Origin: CAWKOH01 sp963851245
GTDB lineage: Bacteria; Actinomycetota; Acidimicrobiia; Acidimicrobiales; Palsa-688
Reading direction: 5' to 3'
DNA: 64,000 nt
NCBI GenBank assembly: GCA_963851245.1
Contig: CAWKOH010000012.1
Span: 186,001 to 250,000, forward strand
Part shown: positions 1 to 9,600 of the stretch, in pieces
Numbering within the stretch: the first letter of the stretch is position 1
How the letters are laid out: each line of letters opens with the position of its first letter
The notes under the pieces: generated by a model
Seen by the model: only the letters and a program-made list of their open reading frames with translations
Database searches by the model: none
What the model was told of the DNA's origin: nothing
Position numbers and translations under genes: made by a program

Positions 1-709
1 GACCGTCTCGGCCAACGAGGCATCGACGTACGGTTGAACACCCGGCTCGTGAAGGTGGTCGACGGCCGGGTCACGCTGAGCGATGGCACCGAGATGGACA
101 CCGGCTTGCTGGTGTGGACGGCCGGCATGAAGGCCGACCCCATCGTCGCCCACTTCGGCCTTCCGCTCGACGATCGGGGCCGGGTCCGGGTCGGTCCGAC
201 GCTTCAGGTGGATGGCCGCCAAAATGTTTGGGCGTTGGGGGATTGCGCCGTCGGTGCCGAACGCCGCCAACCCCGGCCGGGTCGATCCTCCTACCAGCCA
301 GCACGCCATACGCCAGGCCCGCCGCTTGACTGCCAATCTCGTGGCCACGCGAGACGGAGGCACGCTGCGTCCTTACCGGTTCCGCTCCCTCGGCCAGGTG
401 GCCACGCTCGGGCGCGCCGAGGGGATCGCCGACATCAAGGGGGTGCGCCTCACCGGCCTGCCCGGGTGGCTGGCAGCTCGCGGTGTCCATCTCATGCAGG
501 TCCCGACCGCATCTCGCCGCCTCGGAGTCGTGAGCGATTGGGTGCTGGCGCTGCTCTTCCGGCGCAACCTCGTCACCCTGGCCGGATTGATCGATCCCCC
601 TCCACTAACAGCCAATCCAGGCCGCCCGTTGCCCGGTTCGCAGGAGGCTGAGGTACAACCTGCGGATGACCCGTTAAATCGTTCTTCTGATCGACGGGAG
701 GTGTACTAG
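1..709 (+). CDS. NAD(P)/FAD-dependent oxidoreductase, type II NADH dehydrogenase-like (3' part, frameshifted)
   Basis: This is the C-terminal part of a membrane-associated flavoprotein that passes electrons from NADH to quinone; the gene begins before the window. Reading from base 1, residues TAGMKADP and the FAD-contacting GDCA motif near base 240 are typical. After GDCA the homology moves to the next frame, where VPNAANPGRV, a QHAIRQARR helix and SLGQVATLGR continue the family pattern. The single-base change lies near base 250-256. The tail ends at the TAG at 707-709. The C-terminal LLFRRNLVTLAGLID is the usual amphipathic membrane anchor. Whether the frame change is real or a sequence error cannot be told here; the conserved residues on both sides argue for an error. 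Confidence 0.75.
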
Positions 710-721
710 AACCGACCAGCT

Positions 722-2938
722 GTGAGTACGAAGACGGCGGAAGAATCGGGTTTGGGTCGTCTGGCGGGATGGTGCTACGGGCATCGCCGTTGGGTGCTGG
801 TCATCTGGGTGGTGGGCGCAGTAGCCATAATCGGCCTGTCCTCGTCCATAGGAAGCGCGTTCAGCAACAGTTTCGGCGGCGGCAACTCGGCCGCTGAGCG
901 GGCCCAGAACCTCCTGGCCGCCCGCTTCCCGGCTCAAGCGGGTGACACCGCCGACGTGGTGATCCAAACCACGCAACCGCTGAGCGACCCTTCTAACTCC
1001 GCCCAGGTGGCTCGGCTGGTAGCGGCCTTGACCCCGCTCGGCCACGTCACGAGCGTGCAGAGCCCGCTCGCTCCGGGCGCCGAGCACCAGGTGTCGGCAG
1101 ATGGCCGCACCGGTTTCGCGGTCGTGCAGTTCGACAACACGTCCGACCACTTGCCGGCCGCGTCCGTTAAGCGGGTGATCGATGTGGCCCGGGGCTTCAC
1201 CCGTCCCGGCTTCAACGTTTCCCTCGGTGGGAATCCGATCAGCGGCGTCGTGGGGGCATCGCCGGGCTCGAGTACCGGCATCGGAGTGACGGCAGCCATC
1301 ATCATCATGCTGGTGGCCTTCGGATCGGTGGTAGCCACGGGGCTGCCGATCATCACGGCGCTGGTCGGTGTCGGTCTCGGTTTCGGGATCGTCGACCTGC
1401 TGAGCCATGTCCTGACCGTGCCGACGTTCGGCCCCGAGTTGATGGCCATGATCGGCCTCGGCGTCGGGATCGACTACGCGCTGTTCGTCGTGACGCGGTA
1501 CCGCCAGGGACTGGCGGAGGGCCGCGACCCCCGAGAAGCGACCGTCGTAGCCCTATCAACAGCGGGCCGAGCGGTCATGTTCGCGGGCGGGACCGTCGTC
1601 ATATCTCTGTTGGGTCTGTTCGTGGTCGGCCTGCCCTTCATGGATGGACTGGCGATCGGTTCCATTGCGGCGGTCCTGCTCGTGCTCCTCGGGGCGCTTA
1701 CCTTGCTGCCGGCGATGCTTGGCTTCGCCGGCCGGGCCATCGATCGGCTGCACGTCCCCGGCTTGCTCAGGCGCACCCCCACCCATGAGCGAGGGTTCTG
1801 GTGGCGCTGGAGCCGCACCGTGCAGCGCCGGCCGTGGCTGTGCGGCACGGCCGCGCTGGCCGTGTTGGTGTTGCTGGCGATTCCGCTCTTTTCCATGCGT
1901 CTCGGGTTCAGTGACTCGAGCAACGACCCGACCAAGCTGACGACGCGACAGGCCTACGACGCCCTGGCCGAGGGGTTCGGTCCCGGGTTCAACGGGCCGC
2001 TCGTGATCGCCGCCACCCTTCCCCCCGGATCCGCTTCGGATCGCGCCGTCGTTGACGCTCTCGACCAAAAGCTGCGCTCACAACCCGGGATAGCCGCGGT
2101 CGCTCCCGCCCGGTTCAATGCCGCCGGCGATGCTGCAGTCGTCATTGCCTACCCGACGACCGGGCCGGAAGCGGCCCAGACCGCGTCTCTGGTCCGCCAT
2201 CTCCGGAGCTCGGTGATCCCGGCGGCGGTTGCGGGCAGCGGGGTGAAGGTCCTGGTCGGCGGCGAGACCGCGGCCGGTGTGGACGCCTCTCACTACCTTT
2301 CGAACAAGTTGCCCTTGGTGATCGGGCTGGTTATCGCGCTGTCGTTCCTGCTCCTCATGGCCGTCTTCCGGTCCATTGCCATACCGGTGAAAGCGGCCCT
2401 CATGAACCTGCTTTCCATGGGAGCCGCCTACGGCGTGATCGTGGCCGTATACCAGTGGGGTTGGCTGAGCTCAGTGTTCGGCGTGAGCCGGACCGGTCCC
2501 ATAGACCCCTGGATCCCGCTGATGATGTTCACCATCGTCTTCGGGCTCTCGATGGACTACGAAGTGTTTCTCCTGTCCCGGATCCGGGAGGAGTGGCGGC
2601 GCAGCGGTGTCAACACGCTCGCAGTGGCCGACGGTCTGGCCGGCACCGCCCGGGTCATCACGGCGGCGGCGGCGATCATGGTCTGCGTGTTCCTCTCCTT
2701 CGTCATCAACGACCCGCTTCGAGTCCTGGACGTCTTCGGCCTCGGGCTGGCCGTCGCCGTCCTGATCGACGCCACCCTGGTCCGGATGATCCTCGTGCCC
2801 TCGGTGATGCAGGTGCTGGGTCGGGCCAACTGGTGGATGCCCGCCGGGCTGAACCGGGTGGTACCCACCCTCGGCGTCGAAGTCGAAGTATCGGCGCCGA
2901 AACCGGTGCCCGAGGAGGTAGGCGCCGGCGTCGGCTAG
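722..2938 (+). CDS. MMPL/RND family transporter
   Basis: A 738-residue inner-membrane exporter of the MMPL branch of the RND superfamily, which moves lipids or hydrophobic compounds using the proton gradient. The architecture is one N-terminal helix (about residues 20-42), an extracytoplasmic domain, five or six helices, then a second copy of the same plan. The conserved Asp-Tyr motif in a transmembrane helix appears twice: GVGIDYALFVV near residue 247 and GLSMDYEVFLLSR near 608, as expected for proton-relay residues. It starts at GTG 722, thirteen bases after the preceding stop, so it may be co-transcribed with the flavoprotein. Length is normal for the family. The substrate is unknown. Confidence 0.9.
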   Translation: MSTKTAEESGLGRLAGWCYGHRRWVLVIWVVGAVAIIGLSSSIGSAFSNSFGGGNSAAERAQNLLAARFPAQAGDTADVVIQTTQPLSDPSNSAQVARLVAALTPLGHVTSVQSPLAPGAEHQVSADGRTGFAVVQFDNTSDHLPAASVKRVIDVARGFTRPGFNVSLGGNPISGVVGASPGSSTGIGVTAAIIIMLVAFGSVVATGLPIITALVGVGLGFGIVDLLSHVLTVPTFGPELMAMIGLGVGIDYALFVVTRYRQGLAEGRDPREATVVALSTAGRAVMFAGGTVVISLLGLFVVGLPFMDGLAIGSIAAVLLVLLGALTLLPAMLGFAGRAIDRLHVPGLLRRTPTHERGFWWRWSRTVQRRPWLCGTAALAVLVLLAIPLFSMRLGFSDSSNDPTKLTTRQAYDALAEGFGPGFNGPLVIAATLPPGSASDRAVVDALDQKLRSQPGIAAVAPARFNAAGDAAVVIAYPTTGPEAAQTASLVRHLRSSVIPAAVAGSGVKVLVGGETAAGVDASHYLSNKLPLVIGLVIALSFLLLMAVFRSIAIPVKAALMNLLSMGAAYGVIVAVYQWGWLSSVFGVSRTGPIDPWIPLMMFTIVFGLSMDYEVFLLSRIREEWRRSGVNTLAVADGLAGTARVITAAAAIMVCVFLSFVINDPLRVLDVFGLGLAVAVLIDATLVRMILVPSVMQVLGRANWWMPAGLNRVVPTLGVEVEVSAPKPVPEEVGAGVG

Positions 2939-3040
2939 CGGTCGGTTCGCCTCGGCGGTAAGGGAAGGGCGCCGATGATGCGGGTCATCTGCTCAACGCA
3001 TCCGGATCCGGCGGGTCCGGACGACGGGCTGCGGCTGGCG

Positions 3041-3825
3041 TCAGCGCAGGGAGAAGGGCGGATACGGATCGGCTAGCAGGTAGAACCAGGCATTGACCCG
3101 GAAGATCCAGCGGGCCACGCCCACCACAAAGTCCCGAAGGCCGGTTGGCCATTTCCCTGTGATGATGACTGCGAAGAAGGCGACCACCATGGCGATGTAC
3201 AGGGCGATGCCCAAGAAGAAGATGACGATGGCTTGAGGGATCACCAGAATTATCCGGAACAGGACTGCCAGCCGCGACAGCCCCTCACCTCTCTGGACCT
3301 CGAAGAAGGCCGGATCGTCACCCGAGTCGGTGTAGCCCAGGCTCGGGCCGAAAGGCGGGTATTTGTCTCGCAGGAACCCGTAGTAGGAATAGGCCCGCCA
3401 GCTATAGCGGTAGTAGCCCGCGATGAAGTCACCGATCCCTTCGGGCAGGTTGCCGGTGATCAGGGCGGCGAACCACCCCACGAACGCCAACACCCCGGCC
3501 ACGATCCCCAGGACGTAAAGGATGATGAATAGCGGGATGGCGAGGAACCATTGCACCAGCGGACGCCAGCGGGCGATGTGGTCGGGCACCTGGATGTCGA
3601 GATCGATGGGATAGCCGCCGCGGTCCATCCGGGTTGCGGCGACCGGCGGCATCGGGGCCGCGACCGGAGGGGTTGGAGGCGGTGCCGGCGGCGGGATGCT
3701 CGCACTCGGCGCATCTGCGTCCTCGGGCTGGGCGGCGGTGGGGGCGGGGTGCTCATGGCGGGCGGTTCGCCTGCTCCCCCTTCCATGCCGCCTTGATTCG
3801 GCTGCCATTCCTCGCCGTTCGACAT
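3041..3825 (-). CDS. DUF4389 membrane protein with apparent frameshift
   Basis: A membrane protein of unknown function with two consecutive DUF4389 units. Each has a pair of transmembrane helices followed by a short cytoplasmic stretch ending in a PPF motif (KYPPFGP and DPYPPFS). The N-terminus is a Gln/Gly/Pro-rich cytoplasmic tail. The best start is ATG at 3825, preceded by a GGAGGT ribosome-binding site, giving MSNGEEWQPN. That frame leads into a Pro run, and the DUF4389 domains continue in a different frame after about 3735-3750, inside a C/G-rich run. A longer open frame reaching 3934 has no comparable ribosome-binding site. The domain identity is sure; the exact N-terminal join is inferred. 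Confidence 0.75.
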
Positions 3826-4075
3826 GGGGACCTCCGCGGATTGAGTGGGACCGGGCCTCGTCGTATGTCGGCTGGTTGGAGTATAAGGGTCGCCAGGTCC
3901 CGGGTGGAGGATCGCCCTCTTCGGGTGAAGGCACGGGCGGGTGTGATTACCTATGGTTACCGTGCCGCCGGGGGCGTTTCGGTGGTTCCGGCCTTCAGAG
4001 AGCCGGCACGCCATCACCGAAGGAGCCCGGAGTTGCATCCGCATTTTCGCTCATATGACCTAAGGAGGTCCGGCT

Positions 4076-4501
4076 GTGGACATCGGACCGGTTGAGTACA
4101 TTCTGATCGGCTTTCCGGGCAACAAGTTCACGGGGGAGATTGCTCCCGCGCTGGGCCGGCTCATAGAAAACAACACGGTTCGCATCATCGACCTGGTCTT
4201 CATCAGCAAGGACGAAGAAGGAAACATCGCCATCTTCGAGTTCGATCAACTCGAGGAGCTGGCTCCCTTCGCCGACCTTCAGGGCGAGGCCGGAGGCCTC
4301 GTGGGGGAGGCCGATATCGAGTACGCGGCCGAGGCCCTCGAGCCGAACTCGTCAGCGGCCCTCATCTTGTGGGAGGACGTCTGGGCGGCTGAGCTGGCCC
4401 ATGCCGTTCGCAACGCCAACGGAGTTGTGATCGAAGGGGCCAGAATTCCGTACGAGGTGGTGGAGGAGGCGCTCAACGAGCTCGCCTCGGCCGGGAGCTG
4501 A
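4076..4501 (+). CDS. DUF6325-like small acidic protein
   Basis: A 141-residue soluble acidic protein. It begins with VEYILIGFPGNKF and has an alternating hydrophobic pattern with a C-terminal helix (VVEEALNEL). This matches the DUF6325/DUF1269-type proteins that actinobacteria often encode beside SHOCT-domain proteins; their function is not known. The start at GTG 4076 is fixed by a strong AAGGAGG at 4062-4068. The gene is followed after 51 bases by the SHOCT gene and then a small membrane peptide, so the three probably form one operon. It is transcribed away from the DUF4389 gene, with 250 bases between the two starts to hold a divergent promoter. Confidence 0.7.
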   Translation: MDIGPVEYILIGFPGNKFTGEIAPALGRLIENNTVRIIDLVFISKDEEGNIAIFEFDQLEELAPFADLQGEAGGLVGEADIEYAAEALEPNSSAALILWEDVWAAELAHAVRNANGVVIEGARIPYEVVEEALNELASAGS

Positions 4502-4536
4502 CACATCCGGCTGACACATCAAGGCTGACACATCAA
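4497..4536 (+). repeat. Three-copy 14-bp tandem repeat
   Basis: The unit GGCTGACACATCAA occurs exactly at 4509-4522 and 4523-4536, with a slightly diverged copy starting at 4497 that contains the stop codon (CTGA) of the upstream gene. The array ends right at the AAGGAGAGG ribosome-binding site of the SHOCT gene. Confidence 0.85.
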
Positions 4537-4552
4537 GGAGAGGACGTTCATC

Positions 4553-4840
4553 ATGATCAGACGACCTGTCGGACGCACCGTGGCCCGCACCGCGGTCATC
4601 GCAGGTACTGCGACCGCCGTAAGCGGACGGGTGGCTCGCCGCCAGGCAGGGCGCTCCGAGCAGCAGGAGGCCGCCCAGGCCCCGCCCCCGCAGGAAGCCG
4701 CCGCCGCTCCTCCGCCGCCCGCGGCAGGACCGTCACCTGACGATATCGAGCAGCTGAAGCAACTGGCCGCGCTCAAAGATCAAGGCATCCTCACCGAAGA
4801 GGAGTTCGCAGCGCAGAAGGCCAAGATCCTCGGTAGCTGA
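4553..4840 (+). CDS. SHOCT-domain protein
   Basis: A 95-residue protein with a basic N-terminal segment (residues 1-35), an Ala/Pro/Gln linker and a C-terminal SHOCT domain (about 64-95; DDIEQLKQLAALKDQGILT, then EEEFAAQK). SHOCT domains are short helical modules at the end of many bacterial membrane or stress proteins, thought to mediate oligomerisation. The N-terminus has no clear membrane helix here. ATG 4553 is preceded by AAGGAGAGG. It sits between the DUF6325-like gene and a small membrane peptide. Confidence 0.85.
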   Translation: MIRRPVGRTVARTAVIAGTATAVSGRVARRQAGRSEQQEAAQAPPPQEAAAAPPPPAAGPSPDDIEQLKQLAALKDQGILTEEEFAAQKAKILGS

Positions 4841-4862
4841 ACCGATAGAAACAGGACATCCG

Positions 4863-5042
4863 ATGATTGCCGACGCCACCAGCGGTCCCTTCATCGCCCT
4901 CTGGTCGGCGATCTACTTTGTCCTGCTGATCACCCTGGGCGTCCTGTCGCTTAGGAAGGGCCATTGGGTGATGTTCCTCATAGGAATCTTCATTCCTCTC
5001 TTCTGGCTCATTGGTGCCCTTTTGCCCAGAAGGCGCCTCTGA
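4863..5042 (+). CDS. Small two-helix membrane protein (59 aa)
   Basis: This 59-residue open frame runs from ATG 4863 to TGA 5040-5042, 22 bases after the SHOCT gene, with AGGA about eight bases upstream of the start. It encodes two hydrophobic helices (about residues 10-29 and 35-54) separated by the basic loop SLRKGHW and ends LLPRRRL, a positive-inside arrangement with both ends on the same side. No family is recognised with certainty. The placement behind a SHOCT gene and the sensible membrane topology make a real gene likely. Confidence 0.65.
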   Translation: MIADATSGPFIALWSAIYFVLLITLGVLSLRKGHWVMFLIGIFIPLFWLIGALLPRRRL

Positions 5043-5053
5043 AACCGCGGCTA

Positions 5054-5626
5054 TCAGTTCCCCGACGGCGTAGCAGGGATGGGATGCCCGAATGCCACCA
5101 GCTGCACGGGCAGAGCGTCCTCCGGTCGCTCCGATCGGTCCTGCGTCCGTGACCCGTACTGCTGGAAGAGGGCGACGATGTCCTCTCCGAGTTGAGCCAT
5201 CTCGCCGGCGGTGAGGTAGCTGATGGTGTCGTTGGTGAAGGCGGCCTGGCGCCACTCGGCCGTATAGGAGCGCCGCTGCGACCACCACTCCCGAAGCCGC
5301 CTGTAGCCACGGTCCTGGAAGCTGGCTTCCAGTGCTTCGCCGGCGGCGGCGTGTTCCGGGTCGGGCCGGCTGGTGTCGAAGTTGTGCATGGTTGGTACCA
5401 CGCGCCAAGGCCGGCTTCGACCGCGACCGCCCCCTGCCTCCTCGACGAATCCATATTTGGCCAGGGTCTGAAGGTGCCAGGACATGTTCCCGGGGCTGTC
5501 GTCGAATAGTTCGGAGGCCCGCGTGGCGGTCAGGGGGCCGTCTCTCACCAGCGCCTCGAGGAGAGCCAGGCGTATGGGGTGAGCCAGAGCTCGCATGGTC
5601 CGAGGATCCGGATGCATGGGATGCAT
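5054..5626 (-). CDS. ArsR-like winged-helix transcriptional regulator
   Basis: A 190-residue DNA-binding protein. The N-terminal winged helix (about residues 8-75) has the HTH_20/ArsR pattern: RTMRALAHPIRLALLEAL, then ASELFDDSPGNMSWHLQTLAKYG. The C-terminal half is helical and Trp/Arg-rich, as in the many ArsR-like proteins of actinobacteria that sense small ligands or act on multidrug genes. ATG 5626 is chosen because GGAGGG stands eight bases upstream; a longer in-frame start at 5752 would run through the operator array. The gene is divergent from the acetyltransferase, and the repeated ACAAG sites in between suggest autoregulation and control of the neighbour. Confidence 0.8.
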   Translation of the reverse strand: MHPMHPDPRTMRALAHPIRLALLEALVRDGPLTATRASELFDDSPGNMSWHLQTLAKYGFVEEAGGGRGRSRPWRVVPTMHNFDTSRPDPEHAAAGEALEASFQDRGYRRLREWWSQRRSYTAEWRQAAFTNDTISYLTAGEMAQLGEDIVALFQQYGSRTQDRSERPEDALPVQLVAFGHPIPATPSGN

Positions 5627-5648
5627 TTCGCCGCCCTCCCCCGAACCT

Positions 5649-5692
5649 CTCACAAGAGGTATCACAAGACTACTTGTCACAAGAGTTCTTGT
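5649..5692. promoter_or_regulatory. Tandem ACAAG/CTTGT operator array
   Basis: Two adjacent 14-bp palindromes, ACAAGACTACTTGT (5664-5677) and ACAAGAGTTCTTGT (5679-5692), have centres 15 bp apart. A further ACAAG half-site at 5652-5656 keeps roughly the same phase. The array lies between the divergent regulator and acetyltransferase genes and is the likely binding site of the regulator. Confidence 0.7.
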
Positions 5693-5763
5693 CAATGGGT
5701 GACGCTCCTGGGCCCGGGAAAATGGGGTGCTGCCGAGTGGCGCTTCTGGCACGGTGGTCCGCC

Positions 5764-6408
5764 ATGGCCGTCGGCTTCCCCCTGCCCGACCCCGGCCCCC
5801 TGAGGGGCCGGTTGGTCAGGCTGGAGCCGCTCCGCCTCGAGCATGTCGAGGGGCTTACCGCCGCGTCGGCGGAGGATCGGTCCACCTTCGGGTTCACGAC
5901 TGTCCCGGATGGCGCCGACCAGACCGGTGAATACGTTCAGGGGTTGCTTTCCGGCCGGGCGACGGGCGACACCGTTCCCTTTGCGCAGGTCCGAGTGGAT
6001 GACGGCCGTCCCGCCGGGGTCACGCGGTATCTGACCTTCAGGTTTCGCGAAGGCGATCGCCTGCCCTACGCGCTGGAGATAGGCGGGACCTGGCTCTGCC
6101 CCTCAGCCCAGGGGACCGGGATCAATATCGAGGCCAAGCTCCTTCTGCTGGGCCAGGCGTTCGACGGGTGGGGGGTCGGGCGGGTCGATCTGAAGACGGA
6201 TGCCCGCAACGCACGTTCTCGCGCCGCTATCGCTGCGCTTGGCGCCACGTTCGAAGGGATACTGCGCGGCTGGCAGCCATCCCTGGTCCCGGGGGAGGAG
6301 GGCCGGCTCCGAGACTCGGCGATGTATTCCATTCTGGATACGGAGTGGGCCAAGGCTCGCCAGTCGTTGACCGATCGCCTGGGCCGGCACCTGGCGCATC
6401 GTGCTTGA
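5764..6408 (+). CDS. GNAT family N-acetyltransferase (RimJ/RimL-like)
   Basis: A 214-residue acetyl-CoA-dependent acetyltransferase of the Acetyltransf_3 type, related to ribosomal-protein or small-molecule N-acetyltransferases. The N-terminus LRGRLVRLEPLRLEHVEGL is the standard opening. The mid-region LEIGGTWLCPSAQGTGINIEAKLLLL corresponds to the acetyl-CoA binding strand and loop, and RVDLKTDARNARSRAAIAALG to the typical C-terminal helix. ATG 5764 gives a normal family length; an upstream in-frame ATG at 5695 would start just after the operator palindromes. It diverges from the ArsR-like regulator. The substrate is unknown. Confidence 0.85.
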   Translation: MAVGFPLPDPGPLRGRLVRLEPLRLEHVEGLTAASAEDRSTFGFTTVPDGADQTGEYVQGLLSGRATGDTVPFAQVRVDDGRPAGVTRYLTFRFREGDRLPYALEIGGTWLCPSAQGTGINIEAKLLLLGQAFDGWGVGRVDLKTDARNARSRAAIAALGATFEGILRGWQPSLVPGEEGRLRDSAMYSILDTEWAKARQSLTDRLGRHLAHRA

Positions 6409-6462
6409 TCTCGCGGCGCGACACCCGATTTTTCCGCTTCCCTCCTATATGGCTGCACACAC

Positions 6463-6481
6463 GTCCTGAGACGGTCAGGAC
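6463..6481 (+). terminator. Hairpin after the acetyltransferase gene
   Basis: GTCCTGA and TCAGGAC form perfect 7-bp arms around a 5-nt loop, 55 bases downstream of the stop. No T-run follows, so this is only a possible terminator. The 270 bases between 6408 and the next gene hold little else except weak promoter-like elements, such as a TTGACC near 6599. Confidence 0.35.
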
Positions 6482-6678
6482 CCGCCACCAGAATTACGAG
6501 CTACAAGGCCACGCTCAGGAGCCGGAAAAGACTCTTTCGGCCGCAGACGTATACACAAATGCGGATTTTGGTACCGGCCCAAGTTCGGCCTTTTCGCAGT
6601 TGACCGAATCAGCTTCCAGGCGTGGTGAATCGCAACGCGCTCGACTAGCCTTGCGCACGCCCGTGAGGAGGGGGCGGG

Positions 6679-9600
6679 TTGTCGCCGGGTTTCGTCTATC
6701 GCCATGTCCAGATGACCGCTCCTCAGAACAACCCCTCACCTCGAATTCGCTTCGGCCAGCCATCGAGCCGAAGCGGTGCCAGCCCGAGCTTCGGCATGGG
6801 CGGGGCGATAGCCGGCGTCGCCGTCATCGCTGTCATCGTCGGTGGACTGGCCTGGTCGGCCGCGGCCGGCAGAGCTGACTCGGCCAAGCATCCTGATCTC
6901 TTCGGTGGCTCCCTGGTTCTGGAGGACTATCGACCTCTGACCGTCATCGACGTGGCGACCGCACAGGTTACGGTCCGCCTGCAGGGTGTATACGCGCAGG
7001 TTGGAGCCGGCAATTACAGCGACGTCGAAGCGGTGCCGGTGGACGAAGGAACCATGCTCGTCAACCGGCTTACGGGCACCTTCAATCTTCTCGCCAAAGA
7101 CAACTACGTCCTCGACGCCAGCGGAACCGGCGTAGGGCTGGGCCCTCTGCCCGGGAGTACCGGGGCGCAGGCCTACCCGGCCGGGTCGGGCGCCTACGTG
7201 GTCAGGTTCGGTCCAAAGAGCACCGCCTCGCTCGTCGACGAGCAAACGGTGACGGAAGGAGCCAAGCTCGAATCGGCCACGTCTGGGAATTCCCCGGCCG
7301 GCGGCGCTTCCCCTCATCCGGCCCCGCTGGCAGTGACCCCGCCGGGTTTCGCTGCCCTGCCCGGGCCGGTTGCGAATCGGGCCGGTTCGGTCGCGGCGAG
7401 CGGGAGCCAGCTCTGGGTTCTGGCCGGCTCCTCATCAGGCTGCTCGGTGCAGCAGCTCGTTCCGGTCCTGACCGCGCGCAACGGTCTGGTTGTCAACGCT
7501 CGGACGACCCTTCCGGGCAGCTGCGGCCAGGCTGCTGTCGAGTCGACTGACGGGCGGGGCGGCCTGGTGGGGGTCATCACTCCCGGTCGCGTCACACTCT
7601 TCACCCCGACCGGTCCGTCGCGGGGGGTGAACGTGACGATCCCCGGAACCGCAGTCGACCACCAGTTCGTACCTGTCACCGGCAATGCGGACGGACTTTG
7701 GTACCTCGCCAAATCGACGTCCGGCTGGTCCCTGATAGGCGTGTCAGCGGGAGGAAGGGTGACAGGCCCGTTCCGCCTGACCCGTTTCGGACCCGACACC
7801 CAACCCGCAGTGCCCGCCATGTCGGACGGATACCTCTACACCCTCGACCAGACGGCCACCGGCCGTCCCGGCCTGTGGGCCATAAACATCGCCTCCGGCG
7901 GTGTGGCTCCGGTGCCCGGCGCCCCTACCTACCCCGCCTTCGCCAGCGAGAACGACCCGTTCGGGGGCGTGCAGGTCCTCGTCGATGGACCCCGGGTCAT
8001 CTTCAATAATCCCGAGAGCCTCGAAGCAGCAGTTGTGTTCACCGATGGATCTCACGCGCCGGTTGTGATCAACAAGAGCGACGCCGTGACTGTCACCCCC
8101 ACCGGACCGGCTGTGAAGCCGCTGGCTGCGACAGCATCGGCCACGGGCCCGAAGCCCAACACCTCCAGTTCACCGGCGAACCCGGTCGTACAGGCGGTGA
8201 GCCAGCAGGTGTCGTGCACCACCATCGTCCAGAAGCCCTATGCCCCGCAGGTCGCATCTATCACACCCTCGTCGGGGGCCGCCTTGATCGTGTGGTCGTA
8301 CCAGCTTCTCGATCAGACCGACTGCGAGCCCGACTCGTGGTCGGTCCAGGTTCGGGCCCTAACCGGCTCCCACCAACCCGCCCAGCCGGTCCAAGTAGTC
8401 AACGGGCAGAGCCAGTACTTATTCACCGGCCTTCGGCCGACGACGACCTATCAGGTCATCGTCACTGCCTATATCAATGCCCTCTCGACCCCGTCGGCGC
8501 CGGCGACGTTCACGACGTCGGCACGAGGTCCCGACGCCCCGCTGTCGGTCAGCACGACAGCGGACGGCCGTGGGGACTGGGTCGTCTCGTGGGCGCCCTG
8601 CACCGAAGCGGTCAGGTCCAGCTGCGTGGTACCTGCCGACACGTGGACGGTGACCGGCAGCCAGTGCGGAAGCAGCTTTGTCGGCAGTCCCCCGACGGTA
8701 TCGGTACCGGGGACCCAGGACAGCGTCACCATCAACGCCGGCTCACTCAACCTCCTCGGCGACTACCTGTCTTTCAGCGTGCAGGGTTCGCTCGTGTCCG
8801 GGCTCACGGGAAACCCGACCGCTGACCACGCTTGCACACAGGCGTGGCAGCCTCCGAACCCGTCGGCTATTTCTCTGCTCGATGCCGGCACGGCTGTAGG
8901 CCAGAGCGTGACCGCCACTCTTCAGGTCAATCCGAAGGCCCCCGATCCCAACGTCTACGGAAGCCAGATCACTGAGTTCGTTTACCGCATTGGCTCCGTC
9001 GTTCTGGGTCCCACCTCCGAGAGCAGGGTGGTCGTCCCGGGGCTGGTCGCCGGTGTGCCCTACACGCCGACAGTCACCGTGTACCCCGCCGGGTACGGAT
9101 CGGCTGCGGTGACCGTAAGCGGCGCCCCGATGACCACCAACCTGCAGTGGCCGGACGGCCTCGCATTAGTGGTCACGCCGGCCGTCAACTCGGATCCGAA
9201 CACCAGCACGCTCACCGTTTCGTTCCCGAACGTGCCGACCGGTCAGATGACAGCGGCCGGAACGGTGAACTGCGGCGGGACGGTAGTACCCATAGGCGGT
9301 CCCCTCTCCAACGGATCCTTCGCTGACTCGAACTTCAATCTTGACAGTATGGGCGGCAGCTGCACGATGAGCGCCACGCTCTCCGATACCGACAATCCCA
9401 ACCCTTACGGCGTGTCATCCCCGGTGCTCAGCACCCGCTTCGAGATCGGCAGTCCGCTCAACTACACCTTCACGGACCAGATCGGCACTACCTGCCAGCT
9501 GCAGTATTGCGGCCCTAACGGCGATGAGCCGGCGATCCAGGTGAACAGCACGGGCGCCACTCCCACAGCCGGCGTCAACTGGGTTGTTACCACGACGTCG

